A stretch of 15,885 bases of DNA from JACQCE01 sp041484905. Its GTDB lineage: Bacteria > Nitrospirota > Nitrospiria > JACQCE01. The position numbers were made by a program, and so were the translations under genes. The stretch lies in assembly GCA_041484905.1 (NCBI GenBank), contig JBGPIL010000030.1, positions 1-15,885 on the forward strand, written 5' to 3'. The notes under the pieces were generated by a model. The model had not been told where the DNA came from. It worked only from the letters and a program-made list of their open reading frames with translations, and ran no database searches. Within the stretch, counting starts at the first letter, position 1; each line of letters opens with the position of its first letter. Shown piece after piece: positions 1-6,737 of this stretch.

Positions 1-1126
1 CATGGGCCAATCCGGCCGCAATCCGGCCGAACACCACTGTGCGCTCATCCCGCCGGATCCGTTCCTGAAGGTCCCCGAGCCGGGTCGTCATGTCATTGAA
101 GGACTCCCCCAGGGCCTGAAATTCGTCCTGGGTCAGGATATTGACCGTTTCGGACAAATTCCCGGCCGCCACCCGCCGGGTGGCCTGCATGAGCTGGTGG
201 ATTGGCTGCACGATATACCGCCGCCCCCCCGCGTAGCCGACGCCAATGACCAGGAGGAGGAACAGCCCGATCAACCCGGCCAGTTCAAGGGTGATCGTCC
301 TCGCCTGGGCATAGGCCTCATGCGTCGGCTGCTCGATCACCAGACCCCATCCCAGATCCGCAATCGGCGCCGAGACCCCGATCATTTCAACCAAAGGTTC
401 TCCATCGGCGGCGCTGCGATAGACGACTGTTTGCGAGAGCCCCTGACGCACGGCCCGGACAATGGCCAGAGAGGAAAGATCGGCCCGCTGCAACACCTTC
501 GGTTTTTGCGCGCCGCGCCCATGCGCCAGCAACTGGCCGGTTTCCGACACCACAAAGGCGTAGCCTTCCCGGCCGATACGGATCGAGTCGACCAGATTCC
601 ACATCGCGATCAGATTCACCTCGCCGATCAAGACACCGGTCACCCGTCCCAATTCCACCACTGGCACGGCAATGGTCATGCTGGGGGTGAGATTGTCCGA
701 CAAAAAGACGGGCGAACGGTAGAGTGATCCGTTCACTGCGGCCTGAAACGCCGGCTCCCCGGATCGGTTGCCGAGCGGCACCCCCAATCGGCTGATGGCG
801 ATTTCGCGCCCGCCGATATCCGTCAGCGCAATCTGCCGGTACTCATCAAATTGAATCACGTAATTTTTGATGACCCGTTCCTTTTGCCACGGCTGCAAAT
901 CCGTCTGCCCCAGATGCTGGGCCAGCGCCTGCAAAATGGCCACCCGATCCGCCACGTAGGATTGGATCTGGTCGGCGGCCTGCTTGGCCACGGCCAGGTG
1001 GCCCTGGTTCACCTCCTGAAACGCGGCGCTCCTGGCCGTCCAGATGGACAACAGGCCAAAGAGCGTCAACGGAAGCAGCGCAGCGGCAGCGAGAAGGACG
1101 ATGAGCTTTGTCGAGATTTTTTTCAT
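1..1126 (-). CDS. Sensor histidine kinase with cache sensor and HAMP (3' part outside window)
   Basis: N-terminal 375 residues of a membrane sensor kinase; the gene runs off the left edge. Visible order: short cytoplasmic start (MKKIST), TM1 at about residues 8-28, a periplasmic double-cache-like sensor at about 30-270 (with a PYP-like 'GREGYAFVVSETGQLLAHGR' stretch near 185-204), TM2 at about 280-300, HAMP at about 300-355 (P308, E335), then the start of the HisKA helix 'VVFGRIAAGLAH'. H375 is the last complete residue and the likely phospho-acceptor; the ATP-binding domain is not in the window. The ATG lies in an ATGA overlap with the stop of the upstream peptide-binding lipoprotein gene, so the two are probably translationally coupled, and no good ribosome binding site of its own is seen. 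I infer that it senses the ligand, or ligand-bound form, of that lipoprotein. The HisKA start resembles NtrB-like kinases that pair with NtrC-type regulators, and one is encoded at 6734-8158. A methyl-accepting protein is unlikely because of the GLAH motif. Family call is firm; ligand and partner are inferred. Confidence 0.88.
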   Translation of the reverse strand, partial: MKKISTKLIVLLAAAALLPLTLFGLLSIWTARSAAFQEVNQGHLAVAKQAADQIQSYVADRVAILQALAQHLGQTDLQPWQKERVIKNYVIQFDEYRQIALTDIGGREIAISRLGVPLGNRSGEPAFQAAVNGSLYRSPVFLSDNLTPSMTIAVPVVELGRVTGVLIGEVNLIAMWNLVDSIRIGREGYAFVVSETGQLLAHGRGAQKPKVLQRADLSSLAIVRAVRQGLSQTVVYRSAADGEPLVEMIGVSAPIADLGWGLVIEQPTHEAYAQARTITLELAGLIGLFLLLVIGVGYAGGRRYIVQPIHQLMQATRRVAAGNLSETVNILTQDEFQALGESFNDMTTRLGDLQERIRRDERTVVFGRIAAGLAH

Positions 1127-2709
1127 GGCCAGGGGCGTTGATCCTCGTCGACATGCCACTCGCGAATATTGGCAAATGGCCCGGCGGGGCTGATCTTCAC
1201 CCCTTTAAAACGCTCATTGACACCCACGAGATAATCGGTCCAAAACAGGAAGATCCCCGGAGGATCATCATGAAGCTCACGCTGAAACCGGGTGTAAATC
1301 GCTTTCCGCTCATCCCGATCAAAGGTGCGGCGACCCGCCTCGAGTAATCGGTCGACCGCGGCATTGCGATACGACCCCACATTGAATCCCCCATGAATCT
1401 GAGAGGAATGCCAGAACTTGTAATTGACATCGGGGTCCCTGCCGGCATCGATTTCAGGAAAATGGGCCTCAAATCGTTTCTGAAAAAGGAAATCGGTTTG
1501 AGCGGCATCGAACAGCGCCACAGTCATTTGAATGCCGAGCTCAAAGAGCTGCTGTTGAACCAGCAACAGCGCCCGTTTTTTCAGATCGTCGCCAACGTTG
1601 GAATAGACCGTAAACTCAAAACGCCGGCCGTCTTTGGTCAGGAAATGATCGCCGCCTTGATGGCGCCAACCGGCTGTCTCCAGCAGCGCCAGTGCTTTTT
1701 GAGGATCATAGGGGTAGGGGGCGAGTGTGGCATCATAACCCCACGAACCGGGATAGACCGTCCCGGCCGCGACCTGACCCTGGCCCTTGAGGACCTTGTT
1801 GACGATTGCCGTCTTGTCAACGGCGTAATTCAGCGCCTGACGAACAGCGCGATCCCGAAACAATGGCGTTTGCAGGTTGAATGCCAAGAGATAGTAGTAC
1901 GGCTTCAGCGCCGAATAGGACTGGAATCCCGGAATATGGCGCAACTGCTGAAAACCGGCCGGACTCAGGTACCAAAAAAAATCACTTTCGCCGCGGGTGA
2001 GCCCGGCCCAGGCCGACTCCTGGCTGGGATAGACTTTCACGACCAACCGGTTCAATTGCGGTGGACCGAGGAAGTAGTGCTCATTGGCCTGTAAGACACT
2101 TCCCGTTTCGGATCCGCTAACAACTTTAAACGGCCCGGTGCCGATCGGGTGGAAGCCGAAATCGGAGTTGCCCAACTCTTTGCCATCCAATAGATGCTTG
2201 GGGAGGATGCCGATGACGAGATCACTCAGAAATGTCGCCACGACACTTTCGAGTTGAATTTGAACCGTATACCGATCTTGCACGGTGATATCCTCGATCT
2301 CATTGATGTTGTATGAATAGGTGGTTTCCAATCCGGGTTTTCTGAGCTGGTTCAGCGTAAATTGGACATCCTCACCCGTCAGTTCAACGCCGTCGTGGAA
2401 TTTCACGCCCTGCCGGAGATGAATGGTCCAGGTGCGTTGATCACCGGAAAGTTCCCATGAAGCAGCCAAATGGGGCTGTACATCCAGCTTATCGTCAAAT
2501 CTGACCAGGCTGTCGAAAATCAATTCGGTTAACCGCGCAGAGAGTGTTGTTGCAGACTCAAGGGGATTGTACGGCGACAAGGGCTGATACGTTGCAATGG
2601 TCAACGACTGTGCGGTATCCGGAGCGGTTGATTGGGAGTGACGGCAGGAAGCAGGGGGTAGTAAAAGACCTATCAGCAAGAAGAACACCACTCCTCTTCG
2701 ATTTGGCAC
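1123..2709 (-). CDS. Oligopeptide/nickel-type ABC substrate-binding lipoprotein (SBP_bac_5 family)
   Basis: 528-residue extracytoplasmic solute-binding protein of the peptide/nickel class (SBP_bac_5), of usual family length. N-terminus: charged NRR, hydrophobic core, and a lipobox-like LPPASC with lipidation expected at Cys22. Family signatures include 'LRQGVKFHDGVELTGEDV' near residue 100, 'GTGPFKV', and 'VRQALNYAVDKTAIVNKVL' in the middle. Such proteins bind peptides, nickel chelates or, in methanobactin loci, a RiPP metallophore. The start is GTG; it falls almost exactly where transcription from the upstream promoter should begin, so the mRNA may be leaderless or nearly so. No other in-frame start leaves a complete signal peptide. 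No ABC permease or ATPase gene is next to it. Instead its stop overlaps the sensor kinase start, which suggests a sensing role (ligand presentation to the kinase) at least as much as transport. The gene lies directly downstream of the radical SAM gene and candidate precursor. Confidence 0.9.
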   Translation of the reverse strand: MPNRRGVVFFLLIGLLLPPASCRHSQSTAPDTAQSLTIATYQPLSPYNPLESATTLSARLTELIFDSLVRFDDKLDVQPHLAASWELSGDQRTWTIHLRQGVKFHDGVELTGEDVQFTLNQLRKPGLETTYSYNINEIEDITVQDRYTVQIQLESVVATFLSDLVIGILPKHLLDGKELGNSDFGFHPIGTGPFKVVSGSETGSVLQANEHYFLGPPQLNRLVVKVYPSQESAWAGLTRGESDFFWYLSPAGFQQLRHIPGFQSYSALKPYYYLLAFNLQTPLFRDRAVRQALNYAVDKTAIVNKVLKGQGQVAAGTVYPGSWGYDATLAPYPYDPQKALALLETAGWRHQGGDHFLTKDGRRFEFTVYSNVGDDLKKRALLLVQQQLFELGIQMTVALFDAAQTDFLFQKRFEAHFPEIDAGRDPDVNYKFWHSSQIHGGFNVGSYRNAAVDRLLEAGRRTFDRDERKAIYTRFQRELHDDPPGIFLFWTDYLVGVNERFKGVKISPAGPFANIREWHVDEDQRPWP

Positions 2710-2715
2710 CGCCCC

Positions 2716-2744
2716 AGCATAGAAAGTTTCTCCGGTGCTGTCAA
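2716..2744 (-). promoter_or_regulatory. Sigma-70-like promoter for the lipoprotein-kinase pair
   Basis: On the minus strand a perfect -35 TTGACA (2739-2744) is followed by a 17-bp spacer and a -10 TATGCT (2716-2721, 4/6 match). Transcription would start at about 2709-2710, which coincides with the GTG start of the lipoprotein gene. The -35 hexamer directly abuts the base of the 15-bp dyad at 2745-2778. The lipoprotein and kinase can therefore be transcribed separately from the radical SAM operon. Prediction from sequence only. Confidence 0.6.
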
Positions 2745-2778
2745 CACAGAGGGGATTGCCAATGCAATCCCCTCTGTG
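2745..2778 (-). terminator. Perfect 15-bp stem-loop behind the precursor gene
   Basis: CACAGAGGGGATTGC (2745-2759), a 4-base loop and its exact complement GCAATCCCCTCTGTG (2764-2778). It starts 19 bases past the stop of the 25-codon gene. It has no T-run, so it is not a textbook intrinsic terminator. It may end or stabilise the maturase/precursor mRNA, keeping a stable short precursor transcript. Because it touches the next -35 box it could instead, or also, be an operator for a dimeric regulator. Confidence 0.5.
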
Positions 2779-2797
2779 AACAGATCTCTGCTTGCAG

Positions 2798-2875
2798 TTA
2801 CGCTACGTACCACGTGCACCGAAGAAGGCGGGTCTTTTCCTTCCGTTCCCCCTTCTTGACGATCTTCAGCTTCAT
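2798..2875 (-). CDS. Candidate RiPP precursor peptide, 25 residues
   Basis: Short gene not similar to any family I can name. ATG is preceded at about 7 bases by a G-rich ribosome binding site (GAGGGGGGGTGATCAC), the strongest on this strand of the window. It begins 38 bases after the stop of the radical SAM/SPASM maturase, in the same direction, and ends 19 bases before a perfect stem-loop. The product splits into a highly basic part (residues 1-19, MKLKIVKKGERKEKTRLLR, nine Lys/Arg against two Glu) and a C-terminal RCTWYVA. Cys20, Thr21, Trp22 and Tyr23 are the plausible modification sites: a Cys thioether, or a Trp- or Tyr-based crosslink such as a three-residue cyclophane starting at Trp22. 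The leader would be unusually short, as in PqqA-sized precursors, but the PqqA ExxxY motif is absent. Position and ribosome binding site support that it is real; that it is the maturase's substrate is inference. Confidence 0.65.
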   Translation of the reverse strand: MKLKIVKKGERKEKTRLLRCTWYVA

Positions 2876-2913
2876 GTGATCACCCCCCCTCGGTTTAGAG
2901 TTGTGAAAAACAG

Positions 2914-4260
2914 TTAAACGGATAACGCCCCGGTCTGTTGGCTCTTCAGCGCCTCCCGTTTGACGAGTTCGATCGCTACATTCTCAAAATAGGGTTTTTC
3001 ACAGGCGACGGCCTGAAAGTCATTCGACTGGGTGACCGAGCTGCCCCGGCAGCCGCCGCCGCAGATGGGCCGATAGCTGCACCCCGAGCAGAAGGGAGCG
3101 CGCCAGAGATCGACCGTCATAAATTGCGTATTCAGGTGATTCGATCCCCCATCCGCGACATCGCCGATGATGAAGGGCTCCCGGCCGACGAGGGCGGGGC
3201 ATTTGTAAATCTTTCCCCACGGATCGATTGTAAAGGTCTGCTCTTTGGTCGCGCAGCAGGGGCCGATGGCAATCCCATCTTTTGTTTTGAAGCCGCGCCG
3301 TTCCACCTCCTCCCGCAGCCAGAGGATGTCCTCCACCTTCACGTCGGAAAACGTGCAGGTATGGCCGGAGTCCATCGAATTGTTCAGGACGGCAATCTTG
3401 CCCGTGGGATTGAGAATCGGTTTGAACGTGATATCCTGAATGTCATCGGGCGTAAAGCCGAGGCCGACCAGTTGATCCAGGAGTCGGGGAATCGACTCTT
3501 TCGTCGTCTCGTCAAAATTGCCGCCGATTGAGATGGGCGCCTTGCCCTTCAATCGGAGGAGATTATCCATAATGACCCGAAAGCTGCCCTTGCCGTTTTT
3601 ATACATTCGTTTGGAATCATGGGCCTGCTCATCGCCATCGAGTGTGACCTTGACGCGGGTGAGCCCCACCGCCAGGAGGTCGTCGATGATTTCCTGGGTC
3701 AGGAGCACGCCGTTGGTGATGACGCTGATCTGTTGCGTGATTCCGCGCAGCCGGGTCTCATCATACAGCCGGCGGCTTAAGGCCAGCGCCGCTTTGGGGT
3801 TGAGCAGCGGCTCGCCGCCAAAAAGGATCAGGTGGAGCAGCCGCGGGCGCACCTCGTCCAGCCTGGCCGTGATCCAGTCGCCCGTCTGGCGGCAGACTGG
3901 GTCCGTCATGAAGCCCTTCAGGTTGATGCCCTCCTCAAAACAATAGGTGCAGCCGAGGTTGCAGGCCGATGTGGTCAGCACGGTCACATCAAGCGACGTC
4001 GTGTCGTATTTGAGCCGCTGGAACCAATACTCCAGCTCACGCTCTTCATCGACGGTGTCATCCACCATCACGCCCACATCTTTCAATTGATCGAGATAGG
4101 ACAGCTCCTCCTCGGTCAGCGGTTCCCCCTTGCCCGCCTTCTCGATTGCGGTCTTTAAGGCCAGGTTCACCACCACCCGGGCGTCTGTGAAAGTGTTGAA
4201 AATCAGGAACTCGTCAGGACTCCAGGCAGACGTGACCACATTGAATATCGACGGCTTCAT
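2914..4260 (-). CDS. Radical SAM/SPASM peptide maturase
   Basis: 448 residues using the ATG at 4260, which has GGAGGGCAAGG just before it. A longer reading to 4401 is open but would run through the sigma-54 promoter and is rejected. Order: N-terminal region of about 95 residues (possible peptide-recognition part, not assigned); radical SAM core with CxxxCxxC at Cys100/104/107 (CNLGCTYC) and GGEP at 148-151; SPASM domain with Cys335/336, Cys354 and the signature C391-x2-C394-x5-C400-x3-C404-x15-C420, which should hold auxiliary iron-sulfur clusters. Enzymes of this build (PqqE, sactionine and cyclophane synthases, MftC) install crosslinks or rearrangements on ribosomal peptides using SAM. The 25-codon gene 38 bases downstream is the obvious candidate substrate. 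An anaerobic sulfatase-maturase role is less likely because no sulfatase is nearby. The reaction type cannot be told from sequence. Expression is probably sigma-54 dependent (see 4321-4337). Confidence 0.93.
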   Translation of the reverse strand: MKPSIFNVVTSAWSPDEFLIFNTFTDARVVVNLALKTAIEKAGKGEPLTEEELSYLDQLKDVGVMVDDTVDEERELEYWFQRLKYDTTSLDVTVLTTSACNLGCTYCFEEGINLKGFMTDPVCRQTGDWITARLDEVRPRLLHLILFGGEPLLNPKAALALSRRLYDETRLRGITQQISVITNGVLLTQEIIDDLLAVGLTRVKVTLDGDEQAHDSKRMYKNGKGSFRVIMDNLLRLKGKAPISIGGNFDETTKESIPRLLDQLVGLGFTPDDIQDITFKPILNPTGKIAVLNNSMDSGHTCTFSDVKVEDILWLREEVERRGFKTKDGIAIGPCCATKEQTFTIDPWGKIYKCPALVGREPFIIGDVADGGSNHLNTQFMTVDLWRAPFCSGCSYRPICGGGCRGSSVTQSNDFQAVACEKPYFENVAIELVKREALKSQQTGALSV

Positions 4261-4320
4261 CCTTGCCCTCCTGCATACAGCGGTTGATGCCGACAGTTTT
4301 GTGAAACAATAGTGTAAGAG

Positions 4321-4337
4321 CGCAATTACCATGCCAA
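4321..4337 (-). promoter_or_regulatory. Sigma-54 (-24/-12) promoter of the maturase operon
   Basis: Minus strand reads TTGGCATGGTAATTGCG, a close match to YTGGCACGRNNNTTGCW, with GG and GC separated by exactly 10 bases. Mismatches are one T for C in the -24 element and the final base. Transcription would begin near 4310, giving about a 50-base leader before the ATG at 4260. A sigma-54 activator gene sits two genes upstream. A poorer sigma-70 reading of the same stretch (TTGGCA, 17 bases, GGTAAT) exists but is less convincing. Confidence 0.7.
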
Positions 4338-4412
4338 TACGGCGCGCTGCCAACCGGCTCGCCGGCAGTCTTCTTTCGATTGTCACGGGACATGCCGTCA
4401 CCCGATCGGATC

Positions 4413-4476
4413 ATCTGCGAGTCTTTCTTCGACGATTGCGGGCAAGGTGGAACTTGCCACGAACCGCATCGCAGAT
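4413..4476. promoter_or_regulatory. Nested dyad, possible enhancer site or leader hairpin
   Basis: Three nested inverted repeats: outer ATCTGCGA (4413-4420) with TCGCAGAT (4469-4476); middle TGCGG (4437-4441) with CCGCA (4464-4468); inner GCAAG (4442-4446) with CTTGC (4453-4457). The block lies about 100-165 bases upstream of the expected sigma-54 start, the usual position for upstream activator sites of NtrC-type proteins. It could also be an RNA fold at the end of the TonB-receptor transcript. Function not shown by sequence. Confidence 0.4.
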
Positions 4477-4697
4477 TAGTTGTGATGGGGTGAGGCGCGA
4501 AGCTGCAAAGCCTGAATGGCTGGGGAGCACTAAGGCGGCTGCTGACCCGCTGTGCGGCTTGAATACGGTCAATGGACTGGAGAATGTAGGCGAGGCGACG
4601 GTTCCAACTTCTTGAGACTATTGGTCAATTTTACTGATGGGCCGGATAGTTGACCTTCATGGTCAATTTCTTGGCCTATGGGGAGCTGCGACAGGGT
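4477..4697. other. Non-coding stretch between receptor and maturase genes, unidentified
   Basis: No convincing gene on either strand. A 95-codon open frame on the plus strand (4331-4615) has no recognisable start signal or family, and it crosses the promoter and dyad of the minus-strand operon. The part at about 4480-4615 has RNA-like small hairpins, e.g. AGCC/GGCT (4509-4512 with 4518-4521) and CCGC/GCGG (4547-4550 with 4554-4557), and reads like a fragment of a structured or mobile element, but I cannot name it. Near 4650-4670 there is a weak TTGACC/GGTCAA hairpin. No cobalamin riboswitch signature was recognised. Confidence 0.4.
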
Positions 4698-6737
4698 TTA
4701 GAGGGTCGTTCGGATACCGGCAAGCACATTCAGGCCGGGCGCAGGAAAACCCGGAAGGTCTTGGTAATCGGCATTGAAGAGATTATTTGCCTTGACGAAC
4801 AGTTCCATCTGGCGAACAGTGTTGACGGGATGAATGAGCGTATAGGTCGCTGCCACATCAATCCGGAGATAGCCGGAGTCCCGGCCGTGCTCCACGGTGC
4901 CGTCCAGCAGTTCGACTGGGCCGGGGAGTTGTTGACCCGATGCCAGTTGCGCCGAGGCGCGAACCACCAAACCGGTCCACGGCGAGCCGGTGACGATGAG
5001 GTTGAGCCGATGGCGCCGGCTCAACGGAATGGGCGCATCATTTTCCCCCCACGTCTCGAGCCAGGTGTAGTTGACCGCCACCCTGGCCTGATCGATCGGT
5101 TGAACGGCGATCTCCGTTTCGATCCCGCGCGACCGCGCCCGTGCGACATTGTGGGCGGGCGCAGGAAACCGTTCAATGAGGTTGTGAAAGTCGATCTGGA
5201 AAAAGGCCGCGTCCAACACCACACGCTCCCCCATGAGCGGCTGTCGCACGCCGGCTTCCCAGCTCATGGCCCGTTCCGGTTGCAACGCGGGGTTGCCATA
5301 CAGCACAAAGTCCAGCTCCTGGATCGTCGGCGCTCGATAGGCCGTTCCCCAGCTTGCTCGAAGGGTGGCGCCGGTTGCAGGGAGCCGATACGTGGTTGAA
5401 ATTTTTGGATTGACCGTCGAGCCGAATTGCGTGTCGCCGTCGGCACGAAGCCCCGCCTGCAGCACCAGGCTGTCTCCCATCCGGAACAGTTGCTGGGCAT
5501 AGAGCGTTCGCGTCCGGCGCCGGCCGTCGACCGCCGTGGGGGGTAAATTGAAAGTGAAGGGCGGATCCGGGAACGGCGGCGTCACGGTAAATGCGATGGC
5601 TTGGTTGCTGTGGACGTCCACCCATCCCTGCTCGAGTCCGAGCGTGAAGATCTGCCGCGGCCGCCAGGTCACATTCTGCTGAAGATTCACGGTCCACTCA
5701 CGCTCCCTCGTCTCCTCAGAATAGAGATACGAGACGGTGGTCCCGCCATTAATGACCGAGTCGGTGTTCAGGTTATTCCAATCCAGATCGGTCTGAACCG
5801 TTGAAGCTTTCAGCACGATCTCCCACCAGGGGACAGGGGTATTTCTATATTCGATCGCTGTGGAGAGGAAATGCCGTGTGAGGCCATTATTGTCATCCGG
5901 CGCCACCGTGAAGGCCGGCAAAAATTCCAGAAGCGTGATGGCCATCTCCTTCATATCGGTTTGGTACCGAGGCGTGATCATGACGGAGCTGTGCGGTGTC
6001 AGATCAACGCGCAACTGCCCCGACAGCGTGGCGGCGCCGAAGCGGTCATGATCGAACTGCCCGTCGGTATCGGTGCGCGACACGGCGATGCGGTAGAATC
6101 CCCAATCCTGTTTCCCTCCCACGCTGAGACCTTCCCGCGCGGTCCGGAAGGTGCCGCCCTCGACCAAGACGATCACTTCCGTCGGTCGCTGCGGCGGCAG
6201 GGTCCGGAGATTGACCACGCCGCCGATCGCATCGGATCCATAGAGCGCCGAAGAGCCGCCTCGCACCGCTTCGATCTGCGCGATCCCGTCCATCACGAAG
6301 TTGCCGAGATCGGCATCGCCTCGAAACGGGGAGTTGATGCGCACACCATCGAGCAGCACCGATGTCTGGAACGGCTCGGCGCCCCTGATTCTGAGCGACG
6401 CAGCCTCGCCGAGCGTGCCGGCCTCCCTCACATCCAGGCCGGGCAGCTCCCGTAGCGCTTCTGGAACCGCCAGCGGCTGTTGTGCGGCGATTTCCGGTTC
6501 GGTCAGGACCGTGACGGAGCCGGCGCCGGTGACATCGTCCAGCCGCTGCTCGATCCGGCCGGGCGTCGTCACGGTCACGTTCACCGAAACCTCTGGCGAG
6601 ACCTCCGGCTCGTCACCGGCGGCATTGGAATCTGTGGGGGACGGCGGGGCGGCGGCGAGCGCAGACCCTCCCCCTGCCAGCGCAAGCCACACAAGGCACG
6701 CTGGGAGGATTGGAAGGCCGCGTATGTTCGGCGTCAC
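4698..6737 (-). CDS. TonB-dependent outer-membrane receptor (BtuB/CirA-like)
   Basis: 679 residues, normal for the family. Signal peptide ends near residue 28 (SALA). An acidic linker with EVSVNVTVTTPGR is followed by the plug domain at about 60-180, with the typical 'LRIRGAEPFQTSVLLDGVRIN' region and 'GSSALYGSDAIGGVVNL'. The rest is a 22-strand barrel ending in 'FVKANNLFNADYQDLPGFPAPG' and RTTL; the last residue is Leu rather than the usual Phe. It imports a scarce ligand over the outer membrane using TonB energy. The plug and barrel end look like the vitamin B12/siderophore subgroup, but the ligand cannot be read from sequence. The GTG start sits in a GTGA overlap with the stop of the response-regulator gene and lacks a good ribosome binding site, which points to coupled translation. 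Given the neighbours, a small peptide-derived compound is a reasonable ligand (inference). Confidence 0.93.
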   Translation of the reverse strand: MTPNIRGLPILPACLVWLALAGGGSALAAAPPSPTDSNAAGDEPEVSPEVSVNVTVTTPGRIEQRLDDVTGAGSVTVLTEPEIAAQQPLAVPEALRELPGLDVREAGTLGEAASLRIRGAEPFQTSVLLDGVRINSPFRGDADLGNFVMDGIAQIEAVRGGSSALYGSDAIGGVVNLRTLPPQRPTEVIVLVEGGTFRTAREGLSVGGKQDWGFYRIAVSRTDTDGQFDHDRFGAATLSGQLRVDLTPHSSVMITPRYQTDMKEMAITLLEFLPAFTVAPDDNNGLTRHFLSTAIEYRNTPVPWWEIVLKASTVQTDLDWNNLNTDSVINGGTTVSYLYSEETREREWTVNLQQNVTWRPRQIFTLGLEQGWVDVHSNQAIAFTVTPPFPDPPFTFNLPPTAVDGRRRTRTLYAQQLFRMGDSLVLQAGLRADGDTQFGSTVNPKISTTYRLPATGATLRASWGTAYRAPTIQELDFVLYGNPALQPERAMSWEAGVRQPLMGERVVLDAAFFQIDFHNLIERFPAPAHNVARARSRGIETEIAVQPIDQARVAVNYTWLETWGENDAPIPLSRRHRLNLIVTGSPWTGLVVRASAQLASGQQLPGPVELLDGTVEHGRDSGYLRIDVAATYTLIHPVNTVRQMELFVKANNLFNADYQDLPGFPAPGLNVLAGIRTTL

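Noticed and set aside
2..727. Long plus-strand open frame of 241 codons
   Set aside because: Lies antisense to the sensor kinase, whose minus-strand product shows clear TM, cache, HAMP and HisKA features; the plus-strand product is Pro/His/Arg-rich with no domain.
2798..2875. PqqA-type precursor for PQQ biosynthesis
   Set aside because: The size fits, but the ExxxY crosslink motif is missing and no pqqB, pqqC or pqqD gene is present.
4261..4401. N-terminal extension of the radical SAM protein
   Set aside because: The extra 47 residues have no maturase-like sequence, they cover the sigma-54 promoter, and a good ribosome binding site precedes the ATG at 4260.
4331..4615. Plus-strand open frame of 94 codons in the regulatory gap
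   Set aside because: No ribosome binding site, no recognisable family, and it spans the dyad and promoter of the opposite strand; described as non-coding instead.
4402..4697. Cobalamin riboswitch for the BtuB-like receptor
   Set aside because: Wrong place (downstream of the receptor gene), and no B12-box-like sequence was recognised on either strand.
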